A stretch of 36,122 nt of DNA from Streptomyces tendae (GTDB taxonomy: Bacteria > Actinomycetota > Actinomycetes > Streptomycetales > Streptomycetaceae): the NCBI RefSeq assembly GCF_014650435.1, contig NZ_BMUY01000027.1, positions 1 to 36,122 of the forward strand. Direction: 5' to 3'. Below, piece after piece: positions 1 through 6,690 of the stretch. The first letter of the stretch is position 1; each line of letters opens with the position of its first letter. The notes under the pieces are model-generated. The model ran no database searches and was not told where the DNA came from. It saw only the letters and a list, made by a program, of their open reading frames with translations. Position numbers and translations under genes: made by a program.

Positions 1-176
1 GCATTCATCTTCTTCAGGATCCCGGCGTTGACCACCGCGTTGTCGAAGGACAGCGAGATCTCCATGATCGAGAGGATCGCGACGATGCCGAAGGCGGCCC
101 ACCCCCCGTAGAAGACCGCGGCCACCAGGCCGAGCGCGGTGACCGCGAACGACCACCCGAAGGTCTTCAGGATCAC
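1..176 (-). CDS. DUF475/TerC-like integral membrane protein (N-terminal fragment, runs off left edge)
   Basis: Only about the first 58 codons are in the window. Translation from GTG at 176 gives VILKTFGWSF, a hydrophobic helix, then EISLSFDNAVVNAGIL followed by KKMNA. The SFDNAVV motif in a membrane helix is typical of DUF475 and the wider TerC family of multi-pass membrane proteins, whose role (metal-ion or tellurium-related) is poorly defined. The start lies 3 bases after the stop of the RraA-like gene and has only a weak GAAGG about 16 bases upstream. Translation may therefore be coupled, or the gene may have its own signals inside rraA. Nothing links it to sugar-acid catabolism. The family call is firm; the function is unknown. 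Confidence 0.8.
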   Translation of the reverse strand, partial: MILKTFGWSFAVTALGLVAAVFYGGWAAFGIVAILSIMEISLSFDNAVVNAGILKKMN

Positions 177-179
177 CGG

Positions 180-677
180 TCAGTTCACCGTGCCTTCGGG
201 GAGGAGGGCGATGCCGTCGTCGTCGGCGTGCAGGATGTCGCCGGGGCGGAAGGTGACTCCGCCGATGGTGACGGGCACGTCGATGGCTCCGACGGAGTCC
301 TTGGCGCTCTTGCGGGGGATGGTGCCCAGCGCCTTGATGCCGAGCCGGAGACCGGCCAAAGCCGCGCTGTCGCGGACGGCGCCGTGCAGGACCAGGCCCG
401 CCCAGCCGTTGTCCTGGGCGGCACCGGCGATGAGGTCGCCGACCAGGGCGGTGCGCAGGGAACCGCCGCCGTCGACGACCAGCACGGCGCCGTCGCCGGG
501 TGTGCGCAGCAGGTCGCGCAGGAGGCCGTTGTCCTCGTGGCAGGAGACGGTCCGGACCCGGCCGGCGAAGTCCCGGTGGGCGCCGAACTGGCGGAACTGC
601 AGGTCGCAGACGCGCAGGTCGGTGCCGTACTGGTCGACGAGGTCGGCGGTGGGGACGGCGGTGACCGTCTCGGACAT
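180..677 (-). CDS. RraA-family protein (4-hydroxy-4-methyl-2-oxoglutarate aldolase / oxaloacetate decarboxylase type)
   Basis: The protein has 165 residues, the usual size for the RraA/HMG-aldolase family. Family features are VVDGGGSLRTALVGD (residues 67-81) and GAVRD (99-103), where Arg and Asp bind substrate and divalent metal in characterised aldolases. The family includes the E. coli RNase E inhibitor RraA and class II pyruvate aldolases of aromatic degradation. In actinobacterial operons the enzymatic role is more likely. It is the last clear member of the sugar-acid operon, 51 bases after otnC, with its own GAGGAG ribosome binding site. I infer an aldolase or decarboxylase acting on a 2-oxo acid. 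The substrate cannot be read from the sequence, and RNase E regulation cannot be excluded. Confidence 0.82.
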   Translation of the reverse strand: MSETVTAVPTADLVDQYGTDLRVCDLQFRQFGAHRDFAGRVRTVSCHEDNGLLRDLLRTPGDGAVLVVDGGGSLRTALVGDLIAGAAQDNGWAGLVLHGAVRDSAALAGLRLGIKALGTIPRKSAKDSVGAIDVPVTIGGVTFRPGDILHADDDGIALLPEGTVN

Positions 678-728
678 GGTGATGCTCCTCTTCGTTCGGG
701 GCTGCCGCGCCCGCTCGTCATCCGGCCG

Positions 729-1373
729 TCAGGGGGATGGGGGCGCGAGCGCGGCAGCCTGCTCGGGGGTGAGGGGGCGAGTGGCGTGTCCTCGCAGGAG
801 GAGGTGCAGCTTGGCGGTCTCCTCCAGCTCCTCGATCGCGTCGGCGGCCTGCTCCATCGACGCGCCGGCGATGACCGGACCGTGGTTGGCGAGGAGGAGG
901 GCGTGGTGGGTGCGGGCCGTCCGTTCGGCGAGCGGTTCCAGGCTGTTGTCGCCGGGGGCGTGATAGGGGAGCAGAGGGAGGGTCCCGACGCGCATGGCGT
1001 AGTAGGCGGTGAGCGGAGGCAGGGCGTCGGCCGGGTTCACGTCGTCGAGGCAGGATACGGCGGCGGCGTGGGTGGAGTGCAGGTGGACGACTGCCCGGGC
1101 GCCGGGGCGGGCCCGGTAGAAGGCGGCGTGCAGGAACGCCTCCTTCGTGGGTCGGGGGCCGTCCAGGTGCTTGCCGTGCAGGTCGGTGCGGGACAGCTCG
1201 GCTTCCTCGACGGTGCCGAGGCTGGACCCGGTGGGGGTGAGGAGCAGGGTGCCGTCGGCCAGGCGGACGGACAGGTTGCCGGTCGAGCCGTGTGTCAGAC
1301 CGCGGGTGAAGAGCGAGCGGGCGGTACGGACGATGAGCGTCCGGGCGGCCGACTCGTCGGCGTAGACGGTCAC
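729..1373 (-). CDS. otnC: Class II aldolase, 3-oxo-tetronate 4-phosphate decarboxylase type (OtnC)
   Basis: The protein has 214 residues. The open frame extends far upstream, but the real start is GTG at 1373, which overlaps the otnK stop (GTGA) and gives VTVYADESAARTLIV. Class II aldolase (AraD/FucA) features are GLTHGSTGNLSVR near the N-terminus, TPTGSSLG, the zinc-ligand pair in VVHLHSTHAA, and a third zinc histidine in LLLANHGPV. In the OtnK/OtnC pathways OtnC decarboxylates 3-oxo-tetronate 4-phosphate to dihydroxyacetone phosphate. Its direct coupling to an OtnK-type kinase supports this assignment over fuculose- or ribulose-phosphate aldolase. The 5' part of the longer open frame (1374-1856) lies inside otnK out of frame and is not coding. 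Confidence 0.85.
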   Translation of the reverse strand: MTVYADESAARTLIVRTARSLFTRGLTHGSTGNLSVRLADGTLLLTPTGSSLGTVEEAELSRTDLHGKHLDGPRPTKEAFLHAAFYRARPGARAVVHLHSTHAAAVSCLDDVNPADALPPLTAYYAMRVGTLPLLPYHAPGDNSLEPLAERTARTHHALLLANHGPVIAGASMEQAADAIEELEETAKLHLLLRGHATRPLTPEQAAALAPPSP

Positions 1374-2632
1374 TTGGGCTCCGTGAGGGCACGGGTGAAC
1401 AGGTCGGGGGCGCCGAAGTTGCCGGACTTCAGCATGAGGGCGAGGTCGCCGCTCCCGGTGGTGGCGTAGGTCCACGGCACACCAGGGTCGGCCTCCTCGC
1501 CGACGAGGACGGCGCGGACGCCGAGGGCGGTGGTGACGGCGCCCGATGTCTCCCCTCCAGCCACCAGGAGACGGCGTACGCCGCGTTCGACCAGGTGGGT
1601 GGCGAGGGTGCCGAGCAGTTCCTCGACCTGCGCGGCCGCCTCGTCGACACCCAACTGGGCCTGCACAGCCGCCAGTTCCTCCGGTGACGCGGAGGCGTAT
1701 ATCAGGACGGGCAGATCGGGGTCCTGCCCGTCGTACCAGGCCAGGGCTTCGCCGGTGACGTCGCGGCCGGAGGCGGAGGCGAGGACGTCGAGGTGGAGGG
1801 AAGGCAGGCCGGCGGCGTAGAACTGGGCTATCTGTTCCAGAGTGCGGGCCGAGCAACTGCCCGCGAGGACGGCCGCCCGCCCGTCGCTCGGCCAGGGTTC
1901 GGCGGTGGCCTGACCGGCGGCCGGGTAGGCGTGTCCGAGCCCTTCGGCGAGGCCGGCGGCCCCGGCGACGACCGGCAGTTCGAGCGCGGCGGCCCCCAGT
2001 ACGGCGAGGTCCTCGTCGGTGAGGGCGTCCGCGATGACGTGCCGGACGCCGGACTGCTGGTGGGCCACGACGGCGTCACGGACGGCCTCGACCCCTCGGC
2101 GGACGGTGGGCAGGCCGATCAGGGCCACCTGGTGAGGGGACTGGGCGGACAGCAGGCGCACCAGCGCGGAGTCCGTCATGGGGTTGAGGGGGTGGTGGCG
2201 CAGCGGCGAGTCGGAGAGCAACTGGTGGTGGACGAACAGGTGGCCCTGGTAGACCGTGCGGCCGTTGGGCGGGGAGGCCGGGCAGTGCAGGGTGACGCCT
2301 GCGCCGGCGGCGTCCATCAGGGCGTCGGTGACCGGGCCGATGTTGCCCTGCGGGGTGGAGTCGAAGGTGGAGCAGTACTTGAAGTACACCTGGGCCGCGC
2401 CCTTGGACCACAGCCAGCGCTGCGCGGCGAGGGAGTCGGCGACGGCCTCGTCGGCGGGCGTGGAGCGGGACTTGAGGGCGACGACCGCGGCGTCGCAGTC
2501 CGCGGGCAGCGCGGTGGTGTCCTCCGGAGTACCGAAGACCAGGGCGGTGCGCAGGCCCGCACGCCGGAAGGCCGCGGCGACGTCGGTGCCGCCGGTGAAG
2601 TCGTCGGCTATGCAGCCGATGCGCAGGGTCAT
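1370..2632 (-). CDS. otnK: 3-oxo-tetronate kinase (OtnK, DUF1537 family)
   Basis: The protein has 420 residues, normal for four-carbon acid sugar kinases. It opens with IGCIADDFTGGTDVA, the DUF1537 signature, continues with VVALKSRSTP and YFKYCSTFDSTPQGNIG (typical of the OtnK branch), and ends with the nucleotide-binding part containing AVLAGSCSARTLEQ and LLVAGGETSGAV. Known OtnK enzymes phosphorylate 3-oxo-tetronate at O4, and OtnC then decarboxylates the product to DHAP. The stop codon overlaps the otnC start. About 80 bases separate it from the upstream dehydrogenase gene. Start ATG 2632 has a purine-rich AGAGAG upstream. Family assignment is strong; the sugar-acid stereochemistry feeding the pathway is not determined by this gene. 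Confidence 0.9.
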   Translation of the reverse strand: MTLRIGCIADDFTGGTDVAAAFRRAGLRTALVFGTPEDTTALPADCDAAVVALKSRSTPADEAVADSLAAQRWLWSKGAAQVYFKYCSTFDSTPQGNIGPVTDALMDAAGAGVTLHCPASPPNGRTVYQGHLFVHHQLLSDSPLRHHPLNPMTDSALVRLLSAQSPHQVALIGLPTVRRGVEAVRDAVVAHQQSGVRHVIADALTDEDLAVLGAAALELPVVAGAAGLAEGLGHAYPAAGQATAEPWPSDGRAAVLAGSCSARTLEQIAQFYAAGLPSLHLDVLASASGRDVTGEALAWYDGQDPDLPVLIYASASPEELAAVQAQLGVDEAAAQVEELLGTLATHLVERGVRRLLVAGGETSGAVTTALGVRAVLVGEEADPGVPWTYATTGSGDLALMLKSGNFGAPDLFTRALTEPK

Positions 2633-2714
2633 GGTCGTGGTCTCTCTTCGTGCGCGCGGGCGGAGCCGGGGGTCGGGGCGGGCGGTGGAGTCACCCGCCC
2701 CGCAGCGGGACGGG

Positions 2715-3797
2715 TCAGTTCTGGCCGGTGCCGATGGCCTTGATGACGGTGGCGGTGAACTCGGTGGTCGAGGCGGAGCCGCCGAGGTCGCGGGTGGAGG
2801 TGCCGGCGGCGATCGCGTCGGCCACGCCCTTCTCGATCACCTTCGCGACGGTGGCGAGCCTCTCGTCGCCGTGCTTGGCGCCGAGCCACTCGAAGAGCAT
2901 GGCGCCCGAGAGGATCATGGCGACCGGGTTGGCGACGTTCTGCCCGGCGATGTCCGGGGCGGAGCCGTGGGACGCCTGGGCCATGGCGGTGGTGGCGGAG
3001 GAGTTGATGGACGGCGCGGTACCGAGGGAGCCGGAGATCTCGCCGGCCAGGTCGGAGAGGATGTCGCCGAACATGTTCTCGGTGACGATGACGTCGAAGT
3101 CCTGGGCGCGGCGCACCAGGTGGACGGTCATGGCGTCGATGTGGAAGTCGTCCACGGCGACGTCCGGGTAGTCCTTGGCGACTTCCTGGCACACGGTGCG
3201 GAACAGGCCGGTGGTGAGCTTGAGGACGTTGGCCTTGTGGACGATGGTGAGCTTCTTCCGGCGCGAGCGGGCCAGGTCGAAGGCGACACGGGCGACGCGC
3301 TCGGTGGCCTCGCGGGTGATGATGCCCAGCATGATCGCGGTGTCCGGGGTGGGCATGAACTCGCCGGTACCCGCGTAGGTGTTGCGGTCGGCGTAGAAGC
3401 CCTCGGTGTTCTCCCGGACGATGACCAGGTCGGCGTTGTCGCAGACGGCCTTGGCGCCGGGGAAGGACTTGGCGGGGCGGATGTTGGCGAAGAGCTGGAA
3501 GTGCTTGCGCAGGGTGCCCGAGGGATTGAGCGCGGACTTGTGCGGCTCCGGGTAGGAGACCGAGTCGTGCGGGCCGAGGTACCAGCCGTCGAGGCCGGCG
3601 AGGGCGTCCTTGGTCTCCTCGGGGACCGGGGTGCCGTGGCTCTCGATCGCGGCGGCGCCCAGCGGCAGGGTCACCCAGTCCACGGACACGCCGGCGGCCT
3701 CGGCGGCGGCGGTGGCGATCTCGACGGAGGACGGGACGATCTCGGGGCCGATGCCGTCGCCCTCGAGGACGCCGAGGCGGTAGGTCTTGCTGCTCAT
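2715..3797 (-). CDS. Isocitrate/isopropylmalate-family (tartrate-type) beta-hydroxyacid dehydrogenase
   Basis: The protein has 360 residues. Family features in order are VLEGDGIGPEIV at the N-terminus, substrate-binding arginines in GTLRKHF, NIRPAKSFPG and VIVRENTEGFYAD, a catalytic lysine in VHKANVLKLTTG, the metal-binding MFGDILSDLAGE, and HGSAPDIAGQNVANP for NAD. These enzymes oxidise 2-hydroxyacids at the hydroxyl beta to a carboxylate, often with decarboxylation (isocitrate, isopropylmalate, homoisocitrate, tartrate). It is probably not the housekeeping LeuB, because it sits between a TIM-barrel isomerase and otnK under a GntR-type operator. I infer that it oxidises the four-carbon acid entering the pathway, the step done by LtnD or DenD in described threonate/erythronate clusters. 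Start ATG 3797 has GAGAGG upstream. Confidence 0.87.
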   Translation of the reverse strand: MSSKTYRLGVLEGDGIGPEIVPSSVEIATAAAEAAGVSVDWVTLPLGAAAIESHGTPVPEETKDALAGLDGWYLGPHDSVSYPEPHKSALNPSGTLRKHFQLFANIRPAKSFPGAKAVCDNADLVIVRENTEGFYADRNTYAGTGEFMPTPDTAIMLGIITREATERVARVAFDLARSRRKKLTIVHKANVLKLTTGLFRTVCQEVAKDYPDVAVDDFHIDAMTVHLVRRAQDFDVIVTENMFGDILSDLAGEISGSLGTAPSINSSATTAMAQASHGSAPDIAGQNVANPVAMILSGAMLFEWLGAKHGDERLATVAKVIEKGVADAIAAGTSTRDLGGSASTTEFTATVIKAIGTGQN

Positions 3798-3836
3798 GGT
3801 GCGGGTTCCTCTCAGAACAATGGTGGGGGAGCGGGG

Positions 3837-4673
3837 TCAGGACAGTGCGGACACGGCGTCGGTGAGCGCGGTCCAGGAACGGGCGGCCGCCTTGGTGCTG
3901 TCGCCTTCCTGGGTGTGCTCCAGCGTCAGCCAACCGGTGAAGCCGCCGGTGCGCAGCGCGGAGATCAGTGCGGGGAGCCGGGGATCGCCGACCGTCAGGG
4001 GCCCCCGGGTCGAGGCGGCGGCGAGTTGGAGGCAGCCGGTGACGCCGGTGTGGTCGGTGACGGCCCGGACCGCGTCCACGCCCTCGGCGTCGAGGTGGTG
4101 GGTGTCCAGCACCAGGCCGGCCGGAGCGTCGAGCGAGTCGATGACGGCGACGGCTTCCTCCGGGGTGTGCCACAGCGAGGTGTTGGCACGCGACTGCGGT
4201 TCCAGCAGGAGGCGGCTGCCACGAGCGGCCGCTTCTTCGGCCAGTTGCGCCACGGCGCGTTCCGCCCACAGCCGCTGCATGTCCTCCAGCCCGGGCAGGA
4301 AGGTGCCGCGGGTCTGTCCGAGGGAGACCGGGACCCCCAGCTCGCCGGCGAGACGGGCCGCGCCCAGCAGGCGGAACAGGGCGTGGCGGCGAACGTCGGC
4401 CGACGGGTCGGTCAGCGTCAGCCGGTCCTGGGCCGCGACCGGCCCGGTGCCGATGCCCAGGACTTTCAGTCCGGCGGTCTCGACGGTCCGTGTCAGGGCT
4501 TCGGCGTCCTGGGCACCGACCTCGCGTACTTGGACCTCCACCCCGTCGTAGCCGAGTTCGGCGAGATCGCGGACGGCCTCGGCGAGAGGTGCCGTGTGGC
4601 CGAGCGGCATGGGGGAGACGCAGTCGTCGCCGGAGACGGTGTAGGCGAGCGGCCAGGGCAGGGCGGCGGTCAC
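3837..4673 (-). CDS. Xylose-isomerase-like TIM barrel protein, candidate OtnI-type isomerase
   Basis: The protein has 278 residues in the AP_endonuc_2 / xylose isomerase-like family. Probable metal-site residues are visible: Glu158 in LLLEPQSR, Asp190 and His192 in VLDTHHLD, and Glu252 in LTLEHTQEG. Beta-strand starts such as GYDGVEVQV and KVLGIGTGP fit the fold. In published OtnK/OtnC pathways a hydroxypyruvate-isomerase-like protein, OtnI, converts 2-oxo- to 3-oxo-tetronate, and position in this operon makes the same role likely here. A 3-epimerase or myo-inositol-type dehydratase activity is an alternative within the superfamily. Its GTG start at 4673 overlaps the stop of the racemase-like gene, so translation is coupled; the dehydrogenase follows 39 bases later. 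Confidence 0.72.
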   Translation of the reverse strand: MTAALPWPLAYTVSGDDCVSPMPLGHTAPLAEAVRDLAELGYDGVEVQVREVGAQDAEALTRTVETAGLKVLGIGTGPVAAQDRLTLTDPSADVRRHALFRLLGAARLAGELGVPVSLGQTRGTFLPGLEDMQRLWAERAVAQLAEEAAARGSRLLLEPQSRANTSLWHTPEEAVAVIDSLDAPAGLVLDTHHLDAEGVDAVRAVTDHTGVTGCLQLAAASTRGPLTVGDPRLPALISALRTGGFTGWLTLEHTQEGDSTKAAARSWTALTDAVSALS

Positions 4674-5380
4674 GGCGCGACCGCCGGGGTCCGGGCGGTC
4701 GGCGTCCCGTCGGGCGAGAGAAATCCGCGCAGTTCACGGGCGGCGGCACCGGCACCGTCCAACACCGGCACACCCAGCAGGGCGGCGAGGGCGTCGCGTG
4801 CGGGGGTGAGCGAGTACTGCGCCAGCAGCACCGCTTCGACGTCGGTGCCCCCGGCCGCGCGGAGGGCGTCCGCCAGGTGGCGGGCGACGGACTCCGGGTC
4901 GGCCGCGCCGACGGCGTCCTCGCTCAGAGCGGTGACGATGTCGACCGGACGATCCGGGCGGACGGCGGGGACGAGCGCCTCGAGTTGGGCGACGGCGGCC
5001 GGTACGGCGGGCGGCGTGGACGCCACGACGGCGATGCGGCGGTACGGCCCGGCCAGAGCGGCCTTGAACATCGACTCGTCCGACTTCAGCACGGGCACGG
5101 TCCACAGGGCCCGGGCGGTGTCCACCACCTCCCCGTAGGAGGAGCAGGTCAGCAGCAGCCCCTGGGCGCCGCCGTCCATCACGTGCCCGATCAGGCGGAG
5201 CATGCGCCGGCGCAGCGCGTCGGTGAGTCCGCCTGCCTCACGGGCGTCGTCCAGCAGCCGGTCGTCCAGCACGTTCCAGACCGTGGCCTGCGGAAACTCC
5301 CGTGCGAACGCCTCATGGGCGATGCGGTGCGCGGCGGGCACGGCATGGATCATGGCGACCAGGGGGTGGGGTTCGATCAC
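4670..5380 (-). CDS. Asp/Glu/hydantoin-racemase-like protein, first gene of the sugar-acid operon
   Basis: The protein has 236 residues from GTG 5380, chosen because GGAAGAGG sits about 10 bases upstream; a longer open frame lacks such a site. The fold signature is two-lobed, with LLLTCSSYGEV (Cys79) matching the first catalytic cysteine loop of Asp/Glu racemases. The corresponding second loop reads LLAQYSLTPA (residues 185-194) and has no cysteine, so a classical two-cysteine racemase mechanism is unlikely. One-cysteine relatives include arylmalonate decarboxylase-like and maleate isomerase-like enzymes. As promoter-proximal gene of an OtnK/OtnC operon it may process or isomerise a dicarboxylate or sugar acid. 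The substrate is unknown. Confidence 0.65.
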   Translation of the reverse strand: MIEPHPLVAMIHAVPAAHRIAHEAFAREFPQATVWNVLDDRLLDDAREAGGLTDALRRRMLRLIGHVMDGGAQGLLLTCSSYGEVVDTARALWTVPVLKSDESMFKAALAGPYRRIAVVASTPPAVPAAVAQLEALVPAVRPDRPVDIVTALSEDAVGAADPESVARHLADALRAAGGTDVEAVLLAQYSLTPARDALAALLGVPVLDGAGAAARELRGFLSPDGTPTARTPAVAP

Positions 5381-5522
5381 CGGGTTCTTACCTCTTCCGG
5401 TAGGCGGGGACCGACAAGGGTCCCGACCACGGGCCTCTTCGCTCGGTGTGGGAACGTCCCGTAACGCAGCGGAACAGGCCCGAGATGGGGGACGGCAGCC
5501 TGTGTCGCGGTGCCGTGCCGTC

Positions 5523-5551
5523 ACTGTAGATCGAACCGGTCAACCGGTCAA
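5523..5551 (-). promoter_or_regulatory. Predicted promoter of the sugar-acid operon
   Basis: Read on the minus strand there is TTGACC (5551-5546), a 17-base spacer and TACAGT (5528-5523), a good match to the Streptomyces vegetative consensus TTGACN / TANNNT. The predicted transcript starts near 5516 and leaves an untranslated leader of about 135 bases before GTG 5380. The -35 box and spacer coincide with the CCGG repeat operator, the usual layout for repression by a GntR/FadR-type protein. Confidence 0.65.
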
Positions 5552-5557
5552 CCGGTT
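5534..5557. promoter_or_regulatory. Operator: three tandem AACCGGT(C/T) octamers
   Basis: Three uninterrupted 8-base copies, AACCGGTC, AACCGGTC and AACCGGTT, occupy 5534-5541, 5542-5549 and 5550-5557. The CCGG cores begin at 5536, 5544 and 5552, and each core is itself a palindrome. The array covers the -35 region of the operon promoter. A related array with the same 8-base period lies before gntR. The adjacent FadR-type regulator is the obvious binding protein, which is an inference. Confidence 0.75.
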
Positions 5558-5574
5558 GTGCTCATGATGTGTCG

Positions 5575-5607
5575 GACGGGTCGCCGGCGGCCCCCCGGCG
5601 ACCCGTC
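5575..5607 (-). terminator. Stem-loop terminator after gntR
   Basis: A perfect 13-base inverted repeat, GACGGGTCGCCGG (5575-5587) against CCGGCGACCCGTC (5595-5607) with a 7-base loop, starts 8 bases after the gntR stop. There is no T-run, which is common in Streptomyces terminators. It separates the gntR transcript from the operon promoter just downstream. Confidence 0.6.
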
Positions 5608-5614
5608 GGCCGGG

Positions 5615-6328
5615 CTACGCCTCGCGCTTCTCGAGGGCCTCCATGAGGCGCCGGGACGCACCGCTCATGTGTCGGGCCATCGCGGTTCGGGCCGCTTCGG
5701 CGTCGCCCGCCACGACTGCATCGAAGATCGGCACGTGGTCGTCGTAGGCGACCTCGCGGGAACGTACCGCGCCGGTCCGTTCCACCCAGCCGCGCTGGAT
5801 CATCGCGCGCATGCCCTTGAGCATGTCGCGCAGCACGGTGTTGCCGGCCAGTTCGCCGAGGGCGGCGTGGAAGGCGGTGTCCGCTTCGGGGAACTCGTCG
5901 TCCGGGCACTCCCGCATCGCCGTCAGCCGGGCCCGCAGCAGCTCGACCCCCGCGTCGTCGCGTGCCTGTGCGGCCAGGCCTGCGACGATCACCTCAAGTT
6001 CGGCGCGGGCCTGCACCATGTCGCGGGCGCCCCGCTCGCCCAGGACCAGTCCCAGCTCGAACAGGCGGTAGAGCACGTCGGAGTCGGTGCCGCGGAAGTA
6101 CGTCCCGCTGGACTGCCGGATCTCCAGCAGGCCGAGGAAGCCGAGCGACTTGATGGCCTCGCGCACGGTGGGCCGGTTCACCCCGAGCATCTCGGTGAGC
6201 TGCCGCTCGGAGGGGATGCGGTCGCCGGGCTGGACCTCGCCGGACATCAGGTAGTCGATCAGGCGGCGGGAGACCTCGGCGGCCAGCGGCTCACGCGGCT
6301 CGACCGTGATTCTGGCGAGTTCGGCCAT
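5615..6328 (-). CDS. FadR-subfamily GntR transcriptional regulator
   Basis: The protein has 237 residues from ATG 6328, preferred because GTGAGG stands 6 bases upstream; an in-frame GTG at 6340 would lie on that site. The N-terminal winged helix-turn-helix carries the GntR signature PSERQLTEMLGVNRPTVREA and then LLEIRQSSGTYF. The C-terminal part is an all-helical FCD ligand-binding domain (RAELEVIVAGLAA, then FHAALGELAGN with metal-ligand-like Asp/His residues, and DDHVPIFDAVVAGD). FCD regulators usually respond to carboxylates or sugar acids, which fits the neighbouring operon. CCGG operator arrays on its own promoter and on the downstream operon promoter predict autoregulation and repression relieved by a pathway intermediate. 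Confidence 0.9.
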   Translation of the reverse strand: MAELARITVEPREPLAAEVSRRLIDYLMSGEVQPGDRIPSERQLTEMLGVNRPTVREAIKSLGFLGLLEIRQSSGTYFRGTDSDVLYRLFELGLVLGERGARDMVQARAELEVIVAGLAAQARDDAGVELLRARLTAMRECPDDEFPEADTAFHAALGELAGNTVLRDMLKGMRAMIQRGWVERTGAVRSREVAYDDHVPIFDAVVAGDAEAARTAMARHMSGASRRLMEALEKREA

Positions 6329-6364
6329 CGATTTCCTCACTTCAGGTATTGACGCGATGGCCGG

Positions 6365-6394
6365 ATTCTAGTTACCTACCGGCAATCCGGTAAA
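6365..6394 (-). promoter_or_regulatory. Predicted gntR promoter
   Basis: On the minus strand TTTACC (6394-6389), an 18-base spacer and TAGAAT (6370-6365) form a reasonable vegetative promoter. The transcript would start near 6358, about 30 bases before the ATG at 6328. Its upstream part overlaps the second CCGG array, which supports autoregulation. Confidence 0.5.
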
Positions 6395-6408
6395 CCGGTT
6401 GTCCGGAA
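6377..6408. promoter_or_regulatory. Operator: four CCGG cores at 8-base spacing between gntR and the transporter
   Basis: CCGG occurs at 6379, 6387, 6395 and 6403, exactly 8 bases apart, flanked by A/T-rich bases (AATCCGGT, AAACCGGTT). The period matches the array at 5534-5557. It lies in the divergent gntR/transporter intergenic region, so one regulator could control both directions. I see no clear -35/-10 pair for the transporter in 6409-6690; a TTGTCC at 6399-6404 has no good -10 partner. Confidence 0.7.
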
Positions 6409-6551
6409 GTGGCCGTCGAGTCGCCCTGTCTTCCCGACCCGGTGGTTCCGGTGGTCCCAGCCATGCCAGGCGCACTCCTGACGTCCTCACCGGGTCTTCG
6501 CCCGCCGCGACCGTGCGCCCGCCGAGCCGCCGTACAGGAGCCGCACGTACC

Positions 6552-6626
6552 ATGACCGACCCGACGCACGAGCCGAGTACGGCCACGCGTGCGCTGCCGG
6601 TCGTCCCCCGAACCGACACGCACTGA
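6552..6626 (+). CDS. Possible 24-codon leader ORF upstream of the transporter
   Basis: ATG at 6552 has AGGAG about ten bases upstream and opens a 24-residue frame (MTDPTHEPSTAT...) ending at TGA 6626, 64 bases before the transporter start. It resembles no family I know. It may be a leader peptide or chance; there are too few codons to judge. The rest of 6409-6690 shows nothing else I can support. Confidence 0.2.
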   Translation: MTDPTHEPSTATRALPVVPRTDTH

Positions 6627-6690
6627 CCCCACGCGCCGTCCCGCGCCGCCGCCCGACCGGCGGCCCGCTGTCCTGTCCCAAGGAGCAACG

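Noticed and set aside
1374..1856. Upstream extension of the otnC open frame
   Set aside because: It is Arg/Pro-rich, out of frame within otnK, while GTG 1373 overlaps the otnK stop and begins the aldolase fold.
2640..2714. GGGCGGG/CCCGCCC inverted repeat between otnK and the dehydrogenase gene, considered as terminator
   Set aside because: It has only seven pairs, no T-run, and lies inside an evident operon; at most it is a weak intercistronic hairpin.
2256..5138. Plus-strand open frame of about 960 codons across the sugar-acid operon
   Set aside because: It is antisense to four well-supported genes with intact catalytic motifs; no domain is recognisable.
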